The notes below the pieces were generated by a model, which made no database searches, was not told where the DNA came from, and saw only the letters and a program-made list of their open reading frames with translations. A program made the position numbers and the translations under genes. From Lumbricus terrestris (lineage: Eukaryota > Annelida > Clitellata > Crassiclitellata > Lumbricidae), in the NCBI GenBank assembly GCA_949752735.1, contig OX457042.1, positions 59,006,797 through 59,070,796 on the forward strand: a stretch of DNA of 64,000 nucleotides, read 5' to 3'. Of the stretch, positions 46,205 through 57,963 are shown piece by piece (position 1 is the first letter of the stretch; each line of letters opens with the position of its first letter).

Positions 46205-46695
46205 CAGTTACTGGTCTACAGACAACTCGTCTAACGACAACTGGTCTGCAGAGAACTGGTTCAGCGCTTGAGAAATGGAAGCTGGATGAAAGTTTTTGCA
46301 GGCAAAATGGAGGTTGGATTGATGAAAAAACTCTTAAGTAATGGAAGCTGGATGAGGGTATCTTTGTGTCTGAAATAGAAGCTGGATTGACGAAAAAAAA
46401 CGAGCGAGAAATATAAGGTATATTTAGATCTGAACTTGAAGCTGGATGCACCCTGAATTTGTATTTCTGAATGACCTTGAATTTGCACCTTGAATTTGCA
46501 TTTCTGAATGAAATACACGAATGAAAATCATCAATCCAGCCTCCAATTAAGCTAGAAAATCATTTAACGGTTTTTTCATAAATCCAGCTTCTAATTCGTC
46601 AATACAATTCATCTGCAGACCAGTTGTCGTTAAATGAATTGTTAGGGGACCACTTGTCGTTAAACGAGTTGTCTGTAGACCAATTGTCGTGGAAC
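46205..46695. mobile_element. MITE-like element with inverted ends
   Basis: The left end has ggtctacagacaactcgtc, acgacaactggtctgcag; the right end carries the reverse complements (ctgcagaccagttgtcg, acgagttgtctgtagacc). The interior repeats gaagctggatga and its inverse. No coding capacity. It lies in intron B of copy 2 and is absent from copy 1. Confidence 0.65.
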
Positions 46696-46989
46696 CGTAT
46701 GAATCGGTATGATTCTCTCAGAAAGACGGAATATGGCACAATGTATACGAGGGATAAGAATGACCTCTAAGCTAGTTGCACGTGCGGGAGCAAGGGTCAC
46801 CAAGTCCCCAGTTGGAGATTAATGGACAATGACAAGTCAGGCACAAAAAGCGATTACGTGACGTTTAGCTGAGGGTTTAACTGTGTGTAAGTTAAATCTT
46901 CTAGTTATGGCATTTTGTGAAACGCGCGTAGTTTACTAGACCTATGTGTATTATCTGTAATCGGAGCATACAACTTAAAGCACGTTCCT
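46696..46989 (+). other. Intron B of copy 2, ancestral segment
   Basis: 46780-46870 matches 2970-3090 of copy 1 (gggagcaagggtcaccaa, gacaagtcaggc). It is a candidate for the missing exon but has no consistent frame in both copies. Confidence 0.4.
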
Positions 46990-49340
46990 ATATAGCATTC
47001 CAAAATCAAGGAGTGATAGACCGAGTCTTGCGCTCTGCATCCCGTCTAATTGGACACGTTCCCGAATTTGATCACGACCTGCAACTATGAAGAATCTTGG
47101 CTTTTACGATGTGGGTGCAGTGGTCTGGAATTGCTCAAACAGGAGCGACGTCTGCTCCCTTAGTCCGGGATGTTAGCGAAAAATTGTGCATTTTGGTGCT
47201 ACAAGCAAAAGAAAGATATTTTTGAGTTCAGGAAGAAATTCTAAGAAAAATGTGATATACTGCCAGTTGAAAAAATGGGAAAATTTTTTCCAGTTTTTTC
47301 CCATTGGAATTTTTCCAGGAACATTAAATCATAATGTTGAAATAGCTCATAACAAGCTGAAATTTTCAGGATATGTGTAGGAATATTAGTAGAATGAGAT
47401 ACGAAAAGTGCCAAACAATCCTTCAGCAGCTCTTTCCGAAATCCAAGATGGCGTACAAAATGGCCGCCATTTCCCAAGGTCATTAGTCATCACCTGAAAA
47501 AAGCTCGTAACAAGCTGAAATTTGCAGGATAGGCGTAGAAGTATGAGTAGAATAACATTCCAAAAGTGCCAAGCAATCCGTCAGGAGCTCTTTCTGGAAA
47601 CCAAGATGGCGTCCAAGATGGCCGTCATTTTACAAGGTCATTAATTATCACCTGGAAAATGCTCGTAACAAGCTGAAATTTTCAGGATAGGTGGAGGAAA
47701 CGGAGTAGAATAACATATCAAAAGTGCAAAACAATCCATCAAAAGCTCTCTCTGAAAACCAAGATGGCGTCCAAAATGGCCGCCATTTTTCATTATTTTT
47801 ATGATTTTGCAACCTAAGAAGCTAGAATCACAATGGAAGTGACACGTATCGTGGTTCGGTGGACGAACATTAATCCACTGGACATAATCCCACACATTAT
47901 CTCTCCCAGATAGGACATTATAACCCTGCAGGGTATGATTTATTCACTCCTGAGTAAGGCATTATCTATAAAGATATTTATTATGCTAAGCCGTAGCCTA
48001 TAATTACATATTGGACAGATATTGCAAGAATATATTAAGGTGTATATTTGTATGTTATGACAATAATACGAATATGTTAGGCTGCTGCGTGTTTGTTAAC
48101 TTATTACAATTATCGTTCAAAGTTCGTCACAGCTGATGTTTACTGTAGATATAATTTTATATGCGAACGGCATTAAAAAGTTGCTAAGGTAAGACGAACA
48201 CAACGTTGACAGGTCTTAAATGTAAGCTAAACCTAAATGACTCTAACTATAATCTTATTGTTAGCCACCAATGGCAGAATGGATCGAACTAACAAGTCTT
48301 GACTTTACATCTGATCGGCAATATCAGGTTTTTACCACCATGATCTTACAAGGAATGACAGTAAAAAAAATATTAATAAAGCGTTATCAATTAAATGCAG
48401 AAATTGATCAATTGCACAGATGGGGTTAACCCGAGTTATGTCCACCTGAATTTTTTTACGCAAAATGGGAGGATGGATATTGGATAATGTCCAGAAGTTA
48501 ATGTTCGTTCACCGAACCACGGTACGTGTCACTTCCATTGTGATTCTAGCTTCTTAGGTTGCAAAATCATAAAAATAATGAAAAATGGCGGCCATTTTGG
48601 ACGCCATCTTGGTTTTCAGAGAGAGCTTTTGATGGATTGTTTTGCACTTTTGATATGTTATTCTACTCCGATTCCTCCACCTATCCTGAAAATTTCAGCT
48701 TGTTACGAGCATTTTCCAGGTGATAATTAATGACCTTGTAAAATGACGGCCATCTTGGACGCCATCTTGGTTTCCAGAAAGAGCTCCTGACGGATTGCTT
48801 GGCACTTTTGGAATGTTATTCTACTCATACTTCTACGCCTATCCTGCAAATTTCAGCTTGTTACGAGCTTTTTTCAGGTGATGACTAATGACCTTGGGAA
48901 ATGGCGGCCATTTTGTACGCCATCTTGGATTTCGGAAAGAGCTGCTGAAGGATTGTTTGGCACTTTTCGTATCTCATTCTACTAATATTCCTACACATAT
49001 CCTGAAAATTTCAGCTTGTTATGAGCTATTTCAACATTATGATTTAATGTTCCTGGAAAAATTCCAATGGGAAAAAACTGGAAAAATTTTTCCCATTTTT
49101 TCAACTGGCACTATATCACATTTTTCTTAGAATTTCTTCCTGAACTCAAAAATATCTTTCTTTTGCTTGTAGCACCAAAATGCACAATAACGATGTTTTC
49201 GACCGCTAAGAGACCGGACTACCTTGGAATATTACTGAAACATTTTATTCGACTTAAAGCTGGCTTTCGCCGTGCTAGGGAGAGCCTCTGAGTAGTCCAC
49301 TGCAGAGAAATTCTTGAGTGATTGATTGAATGAATGACAT
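46990..49340 (+). mobile_element. CR1/L2-like LINE fragment split by the foldback element
   Basis: 46990-47180 reads IDRVLRSASRLIGHVPEF, the counterpart of RVLRSAARLIGRIPKF in the LINE at 41868. 49190-49340 has the tail (gagcctctgagtag, then a tgattgaatgaatg run). It is orthologous in position to 3220-4250 of copy 1. Confidence 0.65.
47184..49187. mobile_element. 2-kb foldback element with about 705-bp inverted arms
   Basis: The left arm (47184-47892) and right arm (48483-49187) are near-identical reverse complements; both outer ends read ttgtgcattttggtgctac inward. Each arm holds three imperfect units of about 130 bp with aagctgaaatttt(g)caggata, caagatggcg and tggccgccatttt. The middle 590 bp has no assignable gene. 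Possible target duplications gatgttagcg (47169-47178) and gatgttttcg (49192-49201) are about 10 bp, in the range of Mutator-like and FB elements. It is absent from copy 1. Confidence 0.85.
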
Positions 49341-49384
49341 ATAATATCGTCTAGTATTAACGTTGCATATTTTGTTTATTGCAG

Positions 49385-49571
49385 CTGAATGATCTTCCAC
49401 TCGAAATCTTGGACATGATCTTACAAAATTCTTATCTGCATTGGACATTGAACTCACCAACGAAGCAGAGAGACGAAGAAATTATCCGATCACTTATGTC
49501 AGTCGACGTTTCCTTCAACCAAAGAATCACCAGAAAACGGTTCAAGAGGTCAATCTGTCGTTTCTTCAGAG
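49385..49571 (+). CDS. F-box-like exon, copy 2
   Basis: Acceptor tttattgcag/ctg and donor cttcagag/gtaagc, 187 nt, phase 0 to 1, exactly as in copy 1. The peptide starts LNDLPLEILDMILQNSYLHW and has RSLMSVDVSFNQRITRKRF. The leucine/proline start and the VDxxFNQRITRKRF end are unchanged between paralogues while the linker (NSPTKQRDEE against NLPKQQGNEE) varies, as expected if the F-box surface is under constraint. The donor is a better consensus here than in copy 1. Confidence 0.72.
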
Positions 49572-50514
49572 GTAAGCTTCCTTCCCAGAATACTAACAGT
49601 TGTCCAACTTAGTTCTCTCGTTCTCAAGACTTGCATATAAATTTTGAAACAAATATAATCTAAAACTTTCAGAGTGTCATTGTCGTCCCCATTGTTATTA
49701 TGGTTAGATATCAACGGTGCATTTTAAGTACCTCACAAAAGCATCACCTTGTCACCTTGTGCTTTCAGTTCTTTCAACTCTAGCGACCGTCATGATTCGT
49801 TTTCTCCATTTCTTTCTTTCCAATGTCAATTCTCTTAGTTCTTCCAAATTCATTCCAGTTGCTTCATGAACCTTTTCCGTCCACCTTTTCCTCGGTCGCC
49901 CTTGTCTTTCTCTTTCCCTCTCCGTATGACAGCATCATATCTTTTTCCATTCCATTTGAACGCATAACATGACCAAAGAAACCCAACTTTCTTCTTACCA
50001 CTGTTTGTTGTAACGACTCATCGTTTTCGATGCCAATCTCTATGCGTATCCACTCTTTTGTCCTTTTTTCTTTCCAAGATATGCTCCGCATCTTCCTCCA
50101 AATCCGCATCTCACAAGCGTTAATCTTTTTCCCATTTTCTTGGTCATTGTCCATGTCTCACAACCATATAATACTGTCGATATTATCAATGCCCTCACCA
50201 GTCTTTTTTCGTGTCTGTACTCACATGCCTATCCTTTCATATTATTTTCCAATCCATTCATTGCATTTTTTTCAATAGCCACCCTGCGTTTTATTTCCGT
50301 ATTGCACTTTCGTCTTTTTCTATCACAGATCCTAAAAACGTAAAACTTGAAACCACCTTTAGTTCCTCTCCGTCTATCACAAAATTGTCTCCCCTGTTGT
50401 CACAATCTTTGCCATTTTATGTTGAAATAAAGACCAGCCTTTTCGATTTTTTTCACTTTTCCTATGTAGGCTATTCTAACAAAACTGTGATGCCATTCAA
50501 AGATAATGATAGTA
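49572..50514 (-). pseudogene. Intron C of copy 2, first part, with RTE-like LINE relic
   Basis: The minus strand of about 49740-50490 is a LINE relic; the clearest frame (50154-49864) has KINACEMRIWRKMRSISWKE and VVRRKLGFFGHVMRSNGM, matching the C-terminal region of RTE-like proteins. Shifts interrupt it. 49572-49740 is plain intron. Confidence 0.6.
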
Positions 50515-52065
50515 GTTAAACAGAGTAACAGCTCTGGGGCAGCCATGCCCCCTGAGTTAGAATACTGGTGCAGCCACGCCCCATGGCCAATGGCAAGCCT
50601 CCATATTGTCACGTGACCTGTCAATCAAGTCGTAAGCGTGCGCGTACCTGTCAATCAATTTTTGTCCGTGTGTTTGTAGGTCTCCGTATCTGTCTGTGTC
50701 TTTGTCTGTGTGCACATATCTAATTATTTTTAATTAACGATCAAAAGCGTGCGCGGCAACCAGCGGCTGTCTATGATTAAACGACCAGATGTGTCTGTCT
50801 CTTTGTGCGTGGGTGTTCTTGCAATTAAATTTGAACCTCTCAACACCCACCAATGGTCACGCTCTTTGAACTTTATAATTAAACGTCCAGATGTATCAGC
50901 CGTGTGCAAAAGGTGACGTGTGCAAAAGAGTGTCGCGTGCAAAAAGTACTTCCGCCTGTGCCGTATGCAAAAAGAAATCAGGACAACACACATTTCCTAC
51001 GGTGTATGCAGCATTTTGAAAGTTGAGGTATAAGTGTATGTGTTGGTAAATATTAATGCAAACAATTTGATCAAAATTTAAAATTCAGCAATTTTCCAAA
51101 AGACGTTTTTACGTAAGTAGTTGTGTGACCATACGCATTGGCTCACATAGGGGAAAATTCATACCACTTTAAAATTCCTCGACTTCCCCCCATTTTATAT
51201 GTATAATAATATGTAAGCAAAAGAGCTCAGATACAAAAATGCATGACACTTTCAAATTTTAGATGCACAAACATTGCCTATAGCCATTCCTTTATTTCAC
51301 ATTTGTCATTTCTTTACTTCTTGAGCTCTTACTTCTTGCATATTTCAACTTCTAAATCGCACAAGTCTACAATTCCACACATATCTGCCTACATACTTTC
51401 TCACATGATTTCTGCACACGCATACACTTTCAAAATTCTACTCTGTTCACCCTTTCAACGCTTACCGGTACTTCATACAAATTTCATCTTCTAAATCGCA
51501 CAAGTCTACAATTCCGCACACGGACTTGCATTCTTACTTAATTCTGCACTCCAATACTTTTGCACTTTCAAAATCCAACACATATTTCTTATTTCCTCTC
51601 CCCTTTAACTCTGAATTCTTACACATTTCAACATCTCAGTCACCTAAATTCTACAATTCCTTACATACTCACTTACTCACAAAATTTCGGCATTTTAATT
51701 AACAGCCTTACACATGCACAAGCCTGCACATATTTCTCATTTCTTGACTCCTTCAGTTCTTAATGCTTGCTTCTTTCAACATCTCAACCGTGCAAATTCT
51801 ACAATTCTTTGATCGTTAATTGAAAATAACTAGAGATATGCACAGAGAGATTCGGAGATATACACACACACGGACAAAAATTGATTGACAGGTACGCGCA
51901 AGCCAACGACTTGATTGACAGGTCACGTGACAATTTGGAGGCTTGCCATTGGCCAGGGGCGTGGCTGCGCCAGTATTCTAACGCAGGGGTGTGGCAGCGC
52001 CTCTGTTACTCTAACCGTTGGGTGCGGTGGAGGTGTGACTGCGCCAGAACTGTTACTCTCTTAAC
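50515..52065. mobile_element. 1.55-kb element with about 230-260-bp inverted ends
   Basis: The left arm (50515-50745) and right arm (about 51805-52065) are inverted: agaatactggtgcagccac and gtggctgcgccagtattct; cctgtcaatcaagtcgt and cgacttgattgacagg; ttttaattaacgatcaaa and tttgatcgttaattgaaaa. The middle (50760-51800) is non-coding, with repeats such as cttctaaatcgcacaagtc (51346 and 51489). No transposase. The right end carries an extra ctgttactctaac copy. It ends 28 bp before the CARD exon. Confidence 0.82.
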
Positions 52066-52093
52066 CGCTAATGATGGTTTAAACATCTTTTAG

Positions 52094-52381
52094 ATTTCTA
52101 TGGAAAAACCAAGAAAAGATCTTCAATTATTACAAACAACAGAAATTATCTGTTAGAAAATATTCAACCTAACGACGAATTTGTCGCTTCGCTTCTGTCT
52201 CACAACTGCATAACGAAAGAACAAAGTCACTTCATCCAACGACAGAATTCAACTCAAGATAAGAATTTCGAGATCCTGCACGTCGCGAATTCTTTCGACG
52301 AAACAAAGTTTTCAAATTTCGTCAAATGTCTTCGACAAACCAACCAGAAGACAATGACAAGGATCATAGAAAATGGAGGAG
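52094..52381 (+). CDS. CARD exon, copy 2
   Basis: Acceptor acatcttttag/at and donor ggaggag/gtgaaa, 288 nt, phase 1 to 1, no stops. Core motifs: YLLENIQPNDEFVASLLSH, CITKEQSHFIQRQNSTQDKN and FVKCLRQTNQKTMTRIIEN. The second half is nearly identical to copy 1; the first helix region differs more (KRSSIITNNRN against KIFAIIKSNRN). Joining to the F-box exon creates the same Asp codon as in copy 1. Confidence 0.82.
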
Positions 52382-52439
52382 GTGAAAAGTCTAAACTTTA
52401 TTTAAAGACCAATGATTTTCACATAACAGAATCTCTTCC

Positions 52440-52815
52440 TTGATATGGCGATGCCAGCTTGGTAAGCTTATAATAGCTCCAACTTACCTACTTGATCTTT
52501 GTCGGCCTGTATCATATACTCGGACTGGTCGGCCCCACGCTCGGCTGATAGGGGAGTGCTCTTGGTCCCGTTTGCTCGTATCTCTAACATGTAGAGTCGT
52601 GTTTATCTGTGGTTTGCCGGGTTGTATGGAATGCCCTCCCACTTAAGCTGCGCCTGTTCCCTAGATCACTCTCTGACACATTCTATAAGCAATTGAAAAC
52701 TGTTCTATATGTCCGTACTGGATTCGGGAGCGCCTCTGAGTAGTTTCTTTGAAGAGGCGTTATATCAACACTTGAATGAATGAATGAATGAATGAATGAA
52801 TGAATGAATGAATGA
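52440..52815 (+). mobile_element. CR1/L2-like LINE 3' scrap with (GAAT)n tail
   Basis: APTYLLDLCRPVS and, after shifts, a GMPSHLS-type piece match the LINE at 41868. The end is gggagcgcctctgagtag then aggcgttatatcaacac and (GAAT)n at 52780-52815. Confidence 0.7.
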
Positions 52816-53000
52816 ACACATGCTTCGTAATAATAATAGTAATAATAATGATTGCAACTTTCAGCGTGACATAATTTGAACAAAACGTGGCCGATCCAGA
52901 CGACACTAGCTGTGTACTGATGTTTTATATTATTGCTATTATTATTATTTCCATTCTTGTTATTATTGTAATTGTAGGCCTTGTGAAGTATTCTATTGTT
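52816..53000. repeat. AAT-rich spacer
   Basis: Degenerate taa/att repeats between two LINE fragments. Confidence 0.6.
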
Positions 53001-53960
53001 ATTCATTCATTTCGAGAATTTATATAGCGCCTCTGCAAGAAACCTACTCAGAGGCGCTCCCAGCCCAGTCACAGCTAGAAAATAGGACTTGAGATACTTA
53101 AAAAAGCAGAGGAATTTAGCCTAGGCATAAGTCGCAAGGTTAGTGGGAGGCCATTCCAGATAGCGGGACCCACAACAGAAAAGGTTCGGCGCTGTCTGAT
53201 AGAACTGCGAGTCCGCGGCACCAAAAGCTCACCCGTTGCCACCGAGCGAAGAGCTCGACGGGCTGCAAGGTCTGTGACAGGTCGACAAAGGCTAGACAAG
53301 TACGATGGAGCACAAGAAAGACGGCATCGCCAAACAAGTGCAGCCTCGGTAGGAGATGCGCTGTGAAACAGGGAGCCAGTGGAGAACGTCACGCATATAA
53401 GCAGAGACGGGGGCATATTTAGGAATGCGGCTGGAGTAATCAATTCTACTAGTGACAAAGGCATGCATAAGATTCACAGTAGCACTATGAGAGAGGGATC
53501 TTGAGACAACTCGGAGTTGACGAAGCTGGTAGTAGCAACTACGAGTGACCAAATTGATATGCATGAGCTCTTGATCCAAAGTAATTCCAAGGTCTCGCAC
53601 TGTGAGAGAGAACGAGATATCAGGGAAAGTTATTAAGTGCAGGCCAATGGATGCCAATTGCCTGCGAGTACCAAACCAGATGAACTGAGTTTTAGAGGGA
53701 TTTAGTGGCAAACGATTAGATGCCATCCATGATGAGAGAGCATCAATGGCATTGGACATTAAACACGCAGTGGACAATGCATCAGCGGCAAAGCAGTGAG
53801 CATAAGCCTGCACGTCATCAGCATAGAGTTGGCGCAGGAGACCACATGCAGACAACAAGGAACTAATACCAGCTGTATGCTGGTAGACGTACAGTAAAGG
53901 GCCCAACACCGAACCCTGTGGCACACCAAAAGGGCTGAGACCCAACACGACCTAGAGGCA
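53001..53960 (-). pseudogene. CR1/L2-like LINE, RT part to 3' end
   Basis: Minus strand: LSPFGVPQGSVLGPLLYVYQ, LRQLYADDVQAYAHC (catalytic YADD), SNRLPLNPSKTQFIWFGTRR, TVRDLGITLDQELMHINLVT, VLHWLPVSQRISYRG (to 53292); then after a shift SLCRPVTDLAARRALRSV and FSVVGPAIWNGLPLTL (to 53075). The 3' end gcgcctctgcaag and the (ATTC)n run near 53003 close it. It is the same family as 41868-42868; 5' truncated. Confidence 0.88.
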
Positions 53961-53984
53961 CCAAAAACCGCACAGTTAGTGTGT

Positions 53985-54071
53985 CATTTCTGGAGGTGAG
54001 CTTTCTGTTCTAGCGGCTTTCCATCTGTTATTTTCATTATGTTATTCTTATTATTTTTACTATTATCACTG

Positions 54072-54105
<34 letters not shown>

Positions 54106-54475
54106 AATTATAATAATAACAATAATAATTATAATAATAATAGCAACGGTAATAATGATAACTTTGCTAAAGTTATTATTACTATTTTCTAGTATTATTA
54201 TTAGGGTCTTACATTAATAATATTTATGTTTATTATTATTTTTATTACTTTTTTGCTATTCTTATTGTTGTTGCTGCTGCTGTTAATAATAACTATAATA
54301 GAGCTAATAATAATAGTAGTAATAATTATAATAATATTAATAACAATAATAATAGCAACAATAATGATAATGATTATGAAAATATTCTCATCGTTTCATC
54401 CGCGAGATTGGCCAGCGTCTCTCGGTCATTTATGGAGGTGAGCTTTCTGTTCTAGTGGCTTTCCATCTGTATTCA
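53985..54475. repeat. Direct repeats flanking an AAT-rich tract
   Basis: ggaggtgagctttctgttct occurs at about 53991 and 54433, each followed by agcggctttccatctg or agtggctttccatctg. Between them lies about 380 bp of degenerate (AAT)n/(ATT)n repeats. Confidence 0.8.
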
Positions 54476-55680
54476 GAGCTACAACGCCATTGCATTTAGT
54501 GGCACTTTCACTTCTGTTAAGGAGGAAGAGGCCTGATTTTCCAGACAATGTTATCATCAACAGCTCCTGGCATATTTTTCTTAAATTCCGAGAAATCTCG
54601 GGTAAAAACAATAATGATAATAGATATGAATTTATACCGAATTATATTTAAGTTTAGCATATTATTAATAAAAAAATTATGTCCTGTAAAATTTCATTTC
54701 AAAATTCTTACTTCTGGCCAGGATATTGGCAAAAAACCAAGGGGGTCTTTTTTGGGTCCACCCTGTATAGTTGAATTTCACTTCCTTTCAAGTTTCAGGT
54801 TTCCATGTTGGAAAGTTCAATTTTTTCCTCCGTCCACGATCGATCGATCTTACTTTTCCGTGTTATATACTATTCCGTTCCGTGAACTAAACACGCGTTC
54901 CAGCAATATTTACCTCAGAGGTTATGGCCATTGATATGTACTAATATTTACTCTATAGCTAAAGCTTCGGCTACTAGTCCATGGCCGATGGCGATCCGAT
55001 TTGACCAGGGTCTATGACACCAGAGGCCGCTACCCTGGACAGAAATTTCCTCGGCATATTACAGAACTTAAGAGCTTTTTTGTCAGGGTTGCGAGCGCTT
55101 GTTTATAATGTAAAACCATGTTAATTTCGTCAAATTCAAAGGCTATTTTCACGAGATCTGGTCCATGGCGGCAAAATATAGTTAAGTTGATAGTTTTGTA
55201 TGTCACTCAACTCAAAATCCCTAGGCTGGTTTTAAACAATTTTGTATCGTTGCTGAAAATTTTCCGTTTTAAAGCTAAGAGTGTTGTGCCGCCTATCCTT
55301 TGCTGTGATTTGCCTCTAGGAATCCTGGGATTTGCCCCATAGAATCCTGGGATTGGACGTGACGATTCCTAGGTTTTGCCCCAAAGAATCATGGGAGTGA
55401 TAATCCTAAATTTCATTGGCAATTAGCTATCGAGTAACTATATAATACATATAATTGGTTATGGTTACCATTTGATTTCCGGTTCCGGAAGCGGTTTTGT
55501 TGTAAACCAGACGCATAAATATAACACGAGTTACGTAAGGATAATTGTAGATCTAGGCTAAATAAAATAATTAATTATTCAATTTGACGAAAAAATTGAC
55601 ATAAAAATACCGAAACGTAGTCTAAGTGTTTATTTACATACGCACTGAAAGCCTAATAGGCTTACACAGGTTACCGTGCA
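54476..55680. other. Intron D of copy 2, middle
   Basis: No gene recognised. aggttttgccccaaagaatc and ggatttgccccatagaatc (55325-55395) are an imperfect local repeat. Confidence 0.4.
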
Positions 55681-55965
55681 GGTCGTTATGTCTGGGAAGC
55701 TAAATGTTTGACATGCGGCAGCGGAACTTATATGTCAGTTGCCAATAAGGGATTAAAGGCGCACGTCGAAACGCCGAAGAATGCTAATTATTGCAAGTGT
55801 TTGGAGAACTTCATATACCAAAGTAACAATTTTTTTAGTAAAACTGGGTTCGAAAAGAGACGAATCTGCACTGTTTTGTTTCTGTGTACAGTCAGTGACA
55901 GCAATGTAATGTGTACTGAAGTACTGGACAGTCACTCAATGAAGTTGAAACCATGTCCAATATAA
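55681..55965 (+). other. Open frame with a Cys2-His-like patch
   Basis: Read from within 55690 it gives WEAKCLTCGSGTYMSVANKG then LKAHVETPKNANYC, and stops at 55963-55965. The C-x2-C...H spacing suggests a degenerate zinc finger of the kind found in transposon-encoded or transposon-derived proteins. There is no clean start and no counterpart in copy 1, so it is probably a fragment of an unidentified element or exon. Confidence 0.3.
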
Positions 55966-56573
55966 AAAAAATTGTGTAGTTTAACGTTACTTTTATTTGT
56001 ACAATCTACTTAACATTGGCGTAGCACTATGGGAGCCTAGGAGCCGGCTACAAGATGGCAACCGAAAGAACATTTTGTGTGTCCTCTTTTTCATCTGAGC
56101 ACTTATGGTAACTCTAGGTATACGGCGTATACTCACCTCACAAAGAGCGTGTGGGCATATGCATGCAAAAGGCAAAGGATATTTAGGTGTAGGCCTATTT
56201 CTCATGAAATTCGGAGCGAAAGACAAAAAGTCATCAGATTTTTCGGACGGAAAAATTGGGAAATTTTTTGGGCAGATTACTTAACAAAAAGGTCAACAGA
56301 AATTTCGCACCCAGAAAAGTCGATTTTTCTCCCAGTCAGCGCGGTGTACTCAAAATTTGCCAGTACAGCCCTGGCCGTTATGAATACTCTACCTCAATAA
56401 TAAGGACATTTTATTTTAAGTGCGTTATACTAATTCTTGCTCAGAATTTGACGAAACTTAATTTCGGAAACGTGTCTTCATCGTATACAAATTATTATTT
56501 AATTTTAACTTAAGTTATCGAAACCTGTGTCTGAGCAGTTTGTTGAATATTATTTTCAAAACATTGCTTTTAG
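55966..56573 (+). other. Intron D of copy 2, end
   Basis: 56455-56573 aligns with 10010-10108 of copy 1 (ttgacgaaactta / gaagaaacttag, acgtgtcttca, tgagcagtttg, attgcttt). No gene; open frames at 56077-56513 lack any family feature. Confidence 0.45.
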
Positions 56574-56925
56574 GTACGACAAAAATTGAGCTGCAATTTC
56601 GAGGTGCAAAGTTTACAGAGTCAATGGAATCACAAATGCTTCGTCAGAAAATCGAAGAACTTCGAAGCAAAACAAAACCAAGGTCACATCAAACTGACAA
56701 AATCATCAGTCAACTAAAGGACGTAGGAATAGAAATCCTAAACTCTCACTTTGATAGACAGACTGTAGTCGTTTGGATCTGGTGTCGTTCACAATCAGCC
56801 CTTCAACATATTCAGAAGTTGTATGAATCGAATGAACTGAGAGATGTTTTCGTTGAAACTTTTCAAACTCCGATTTCAATGGTAATCAGCGTCGATAGAA
56901 ATCAATTCAAGAAAACCATTGGCAA
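56574..56925 (+). CDS. TRADD-N-like exon, copy 2
   Basis: Acceptor gcttttag/gt and donor ggcaa/gtattt, 352 nt, phase 1 to 2, identical length to copy 1. Conserved core: SMESQMLRQKIEELRSKTKP, RQTVVVWIWCRSQSALQHIQ, KLYESNELRDVF and MVISVDRNQFKKTIG. The strand VVVWIWCRSQ and the SVDRNQFKKTIG end are unchanged between copies. Reading past the donor would give GKYF-stop; splicing in phase 2 to the propeller exon creates Asn instead. The TRADD-N assignment rests on pattern similarity only. Confidence 0.7.
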
Positions 56926-57369
56926 GTATTTCTGAACGCTTTCGTCATAAAGGAAAATACCTGGAACATGCAATCAACACCATAATTATGGGATCTTTGA
57001 TTATTAATTAGTAAATGATTAAGTCAGCGCGTGTTAACATGATCAAAAGAATGGATGTTGAAATGGACAATCCTAAATGTAAATGTATATGAATACTGTA
57101 TAGTATAAGTCGTGAGACACGGTGGCTGATTGGTTAGAGTGGTCGGCCTGTAACGCGGAGAGTAAGGGTTCGATCCCCGTCTGAGGCGGTTGTTGTGTAG
57201 GGACCTAAAGCAAGTCTTTCATTGCTCTGCAATATTGTAGCGGAACTAGGGCTGGGCAAAATCACCAGGAGCCGAATCCCAAACCCTAGTCGTCAAGGTA
57301 CCGTCCGTCCGCGTAGTTACGGCTTCAACTGTAGATTGAAGACTAGCCGACTAGGCTTAAACTCATTTA
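56926..57369 (+). repeat. Intron E of copy 2 with a tRNA-derived SINE
   Basis: 57110-57190 is tRNA-like: gtggctgattggttagag (A box), a ctgtaac anticodon-type loop, and gggttcgatccccgtc (B box). The acceptor stem does not pair well, so it is a SINE head rather than a tRNA gene. A body reaching about 57330 contains the usual SINE-like gggacctaaagcaagtc. Confidence 0.6.
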
Positions 57370-57963
57370 TTCGGAAAATCACAATGTCAAAGAAGAACTC
57401 GGAACGCAGTTCACAGTCAATTTCGTACAGCGCCAATGTTCGGAGCAAGTTCGGAGCAATGTTCGGAACAAGTTCGGAGCAATTCGTATAGCGCCACAGT
57501 CCGGACTAATGCACCACTGTTCGCAGCAATTGTCAATGCGGAACGCCGATTCGTCGTCGTAGATCGCCAATGTATCGCTAGCGCCCGCAGAAAGTCAGTG
57601 CAGCGGTCAGGCGTCGAATCCCGGTCGTCGTCGTGCGTGGAAGGAAACCGAGCCTCCGTGCTTGCCTGCAGAAGGACCGTCACTGCAGATCGTCGCTGTA
57701 GTCGTCAGGCGTCGAATCTCAGACGTCGTTGTGCGTAGAAGGTCACCGAACCTCCCGGTCAGGCGTCGAATCCTGGTCGCGTCGTTGATCCACTGTTGCG
57801 CTCTCCAAAGCGCTTCCACCGCAACTCAGCAGCATTCGTAACTCTGTGACTTGACACTGCAAACTGCTCTCAAACTAAAACTGTAGGCTATCTGTTGACA
57901 ACTCTGAAAACTCGTGCCCCCTGTGTAGAAACGTCTTATATATGTGACAAGGCCGCGTATACC
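57370..57963. repeat. GC-rich imperfect repeats
   Basis: gttcggagcaa-type units repeat at 57436-57485. ggtcaggcgtcgaatcccgg, gtcaggcgtcgaatctcag and ggtcaggcgtcgaatcctgg recur at 57607, 57706 and 57757. Open frames on both strands follow from the repeats. Confidence 0.65.

Noticed and set aside
47184..49187. CRISPR-like array
   Set aside because: The repeated units are 130-bp imperfect repeats in the arms of an inverted-repeat element in a eukaryotic intron.
57110..57190. Functional tRNA gene
   Set aside because: A and B boxes are present but the acceptor stem does not pair well, and a SINE-like body follows.
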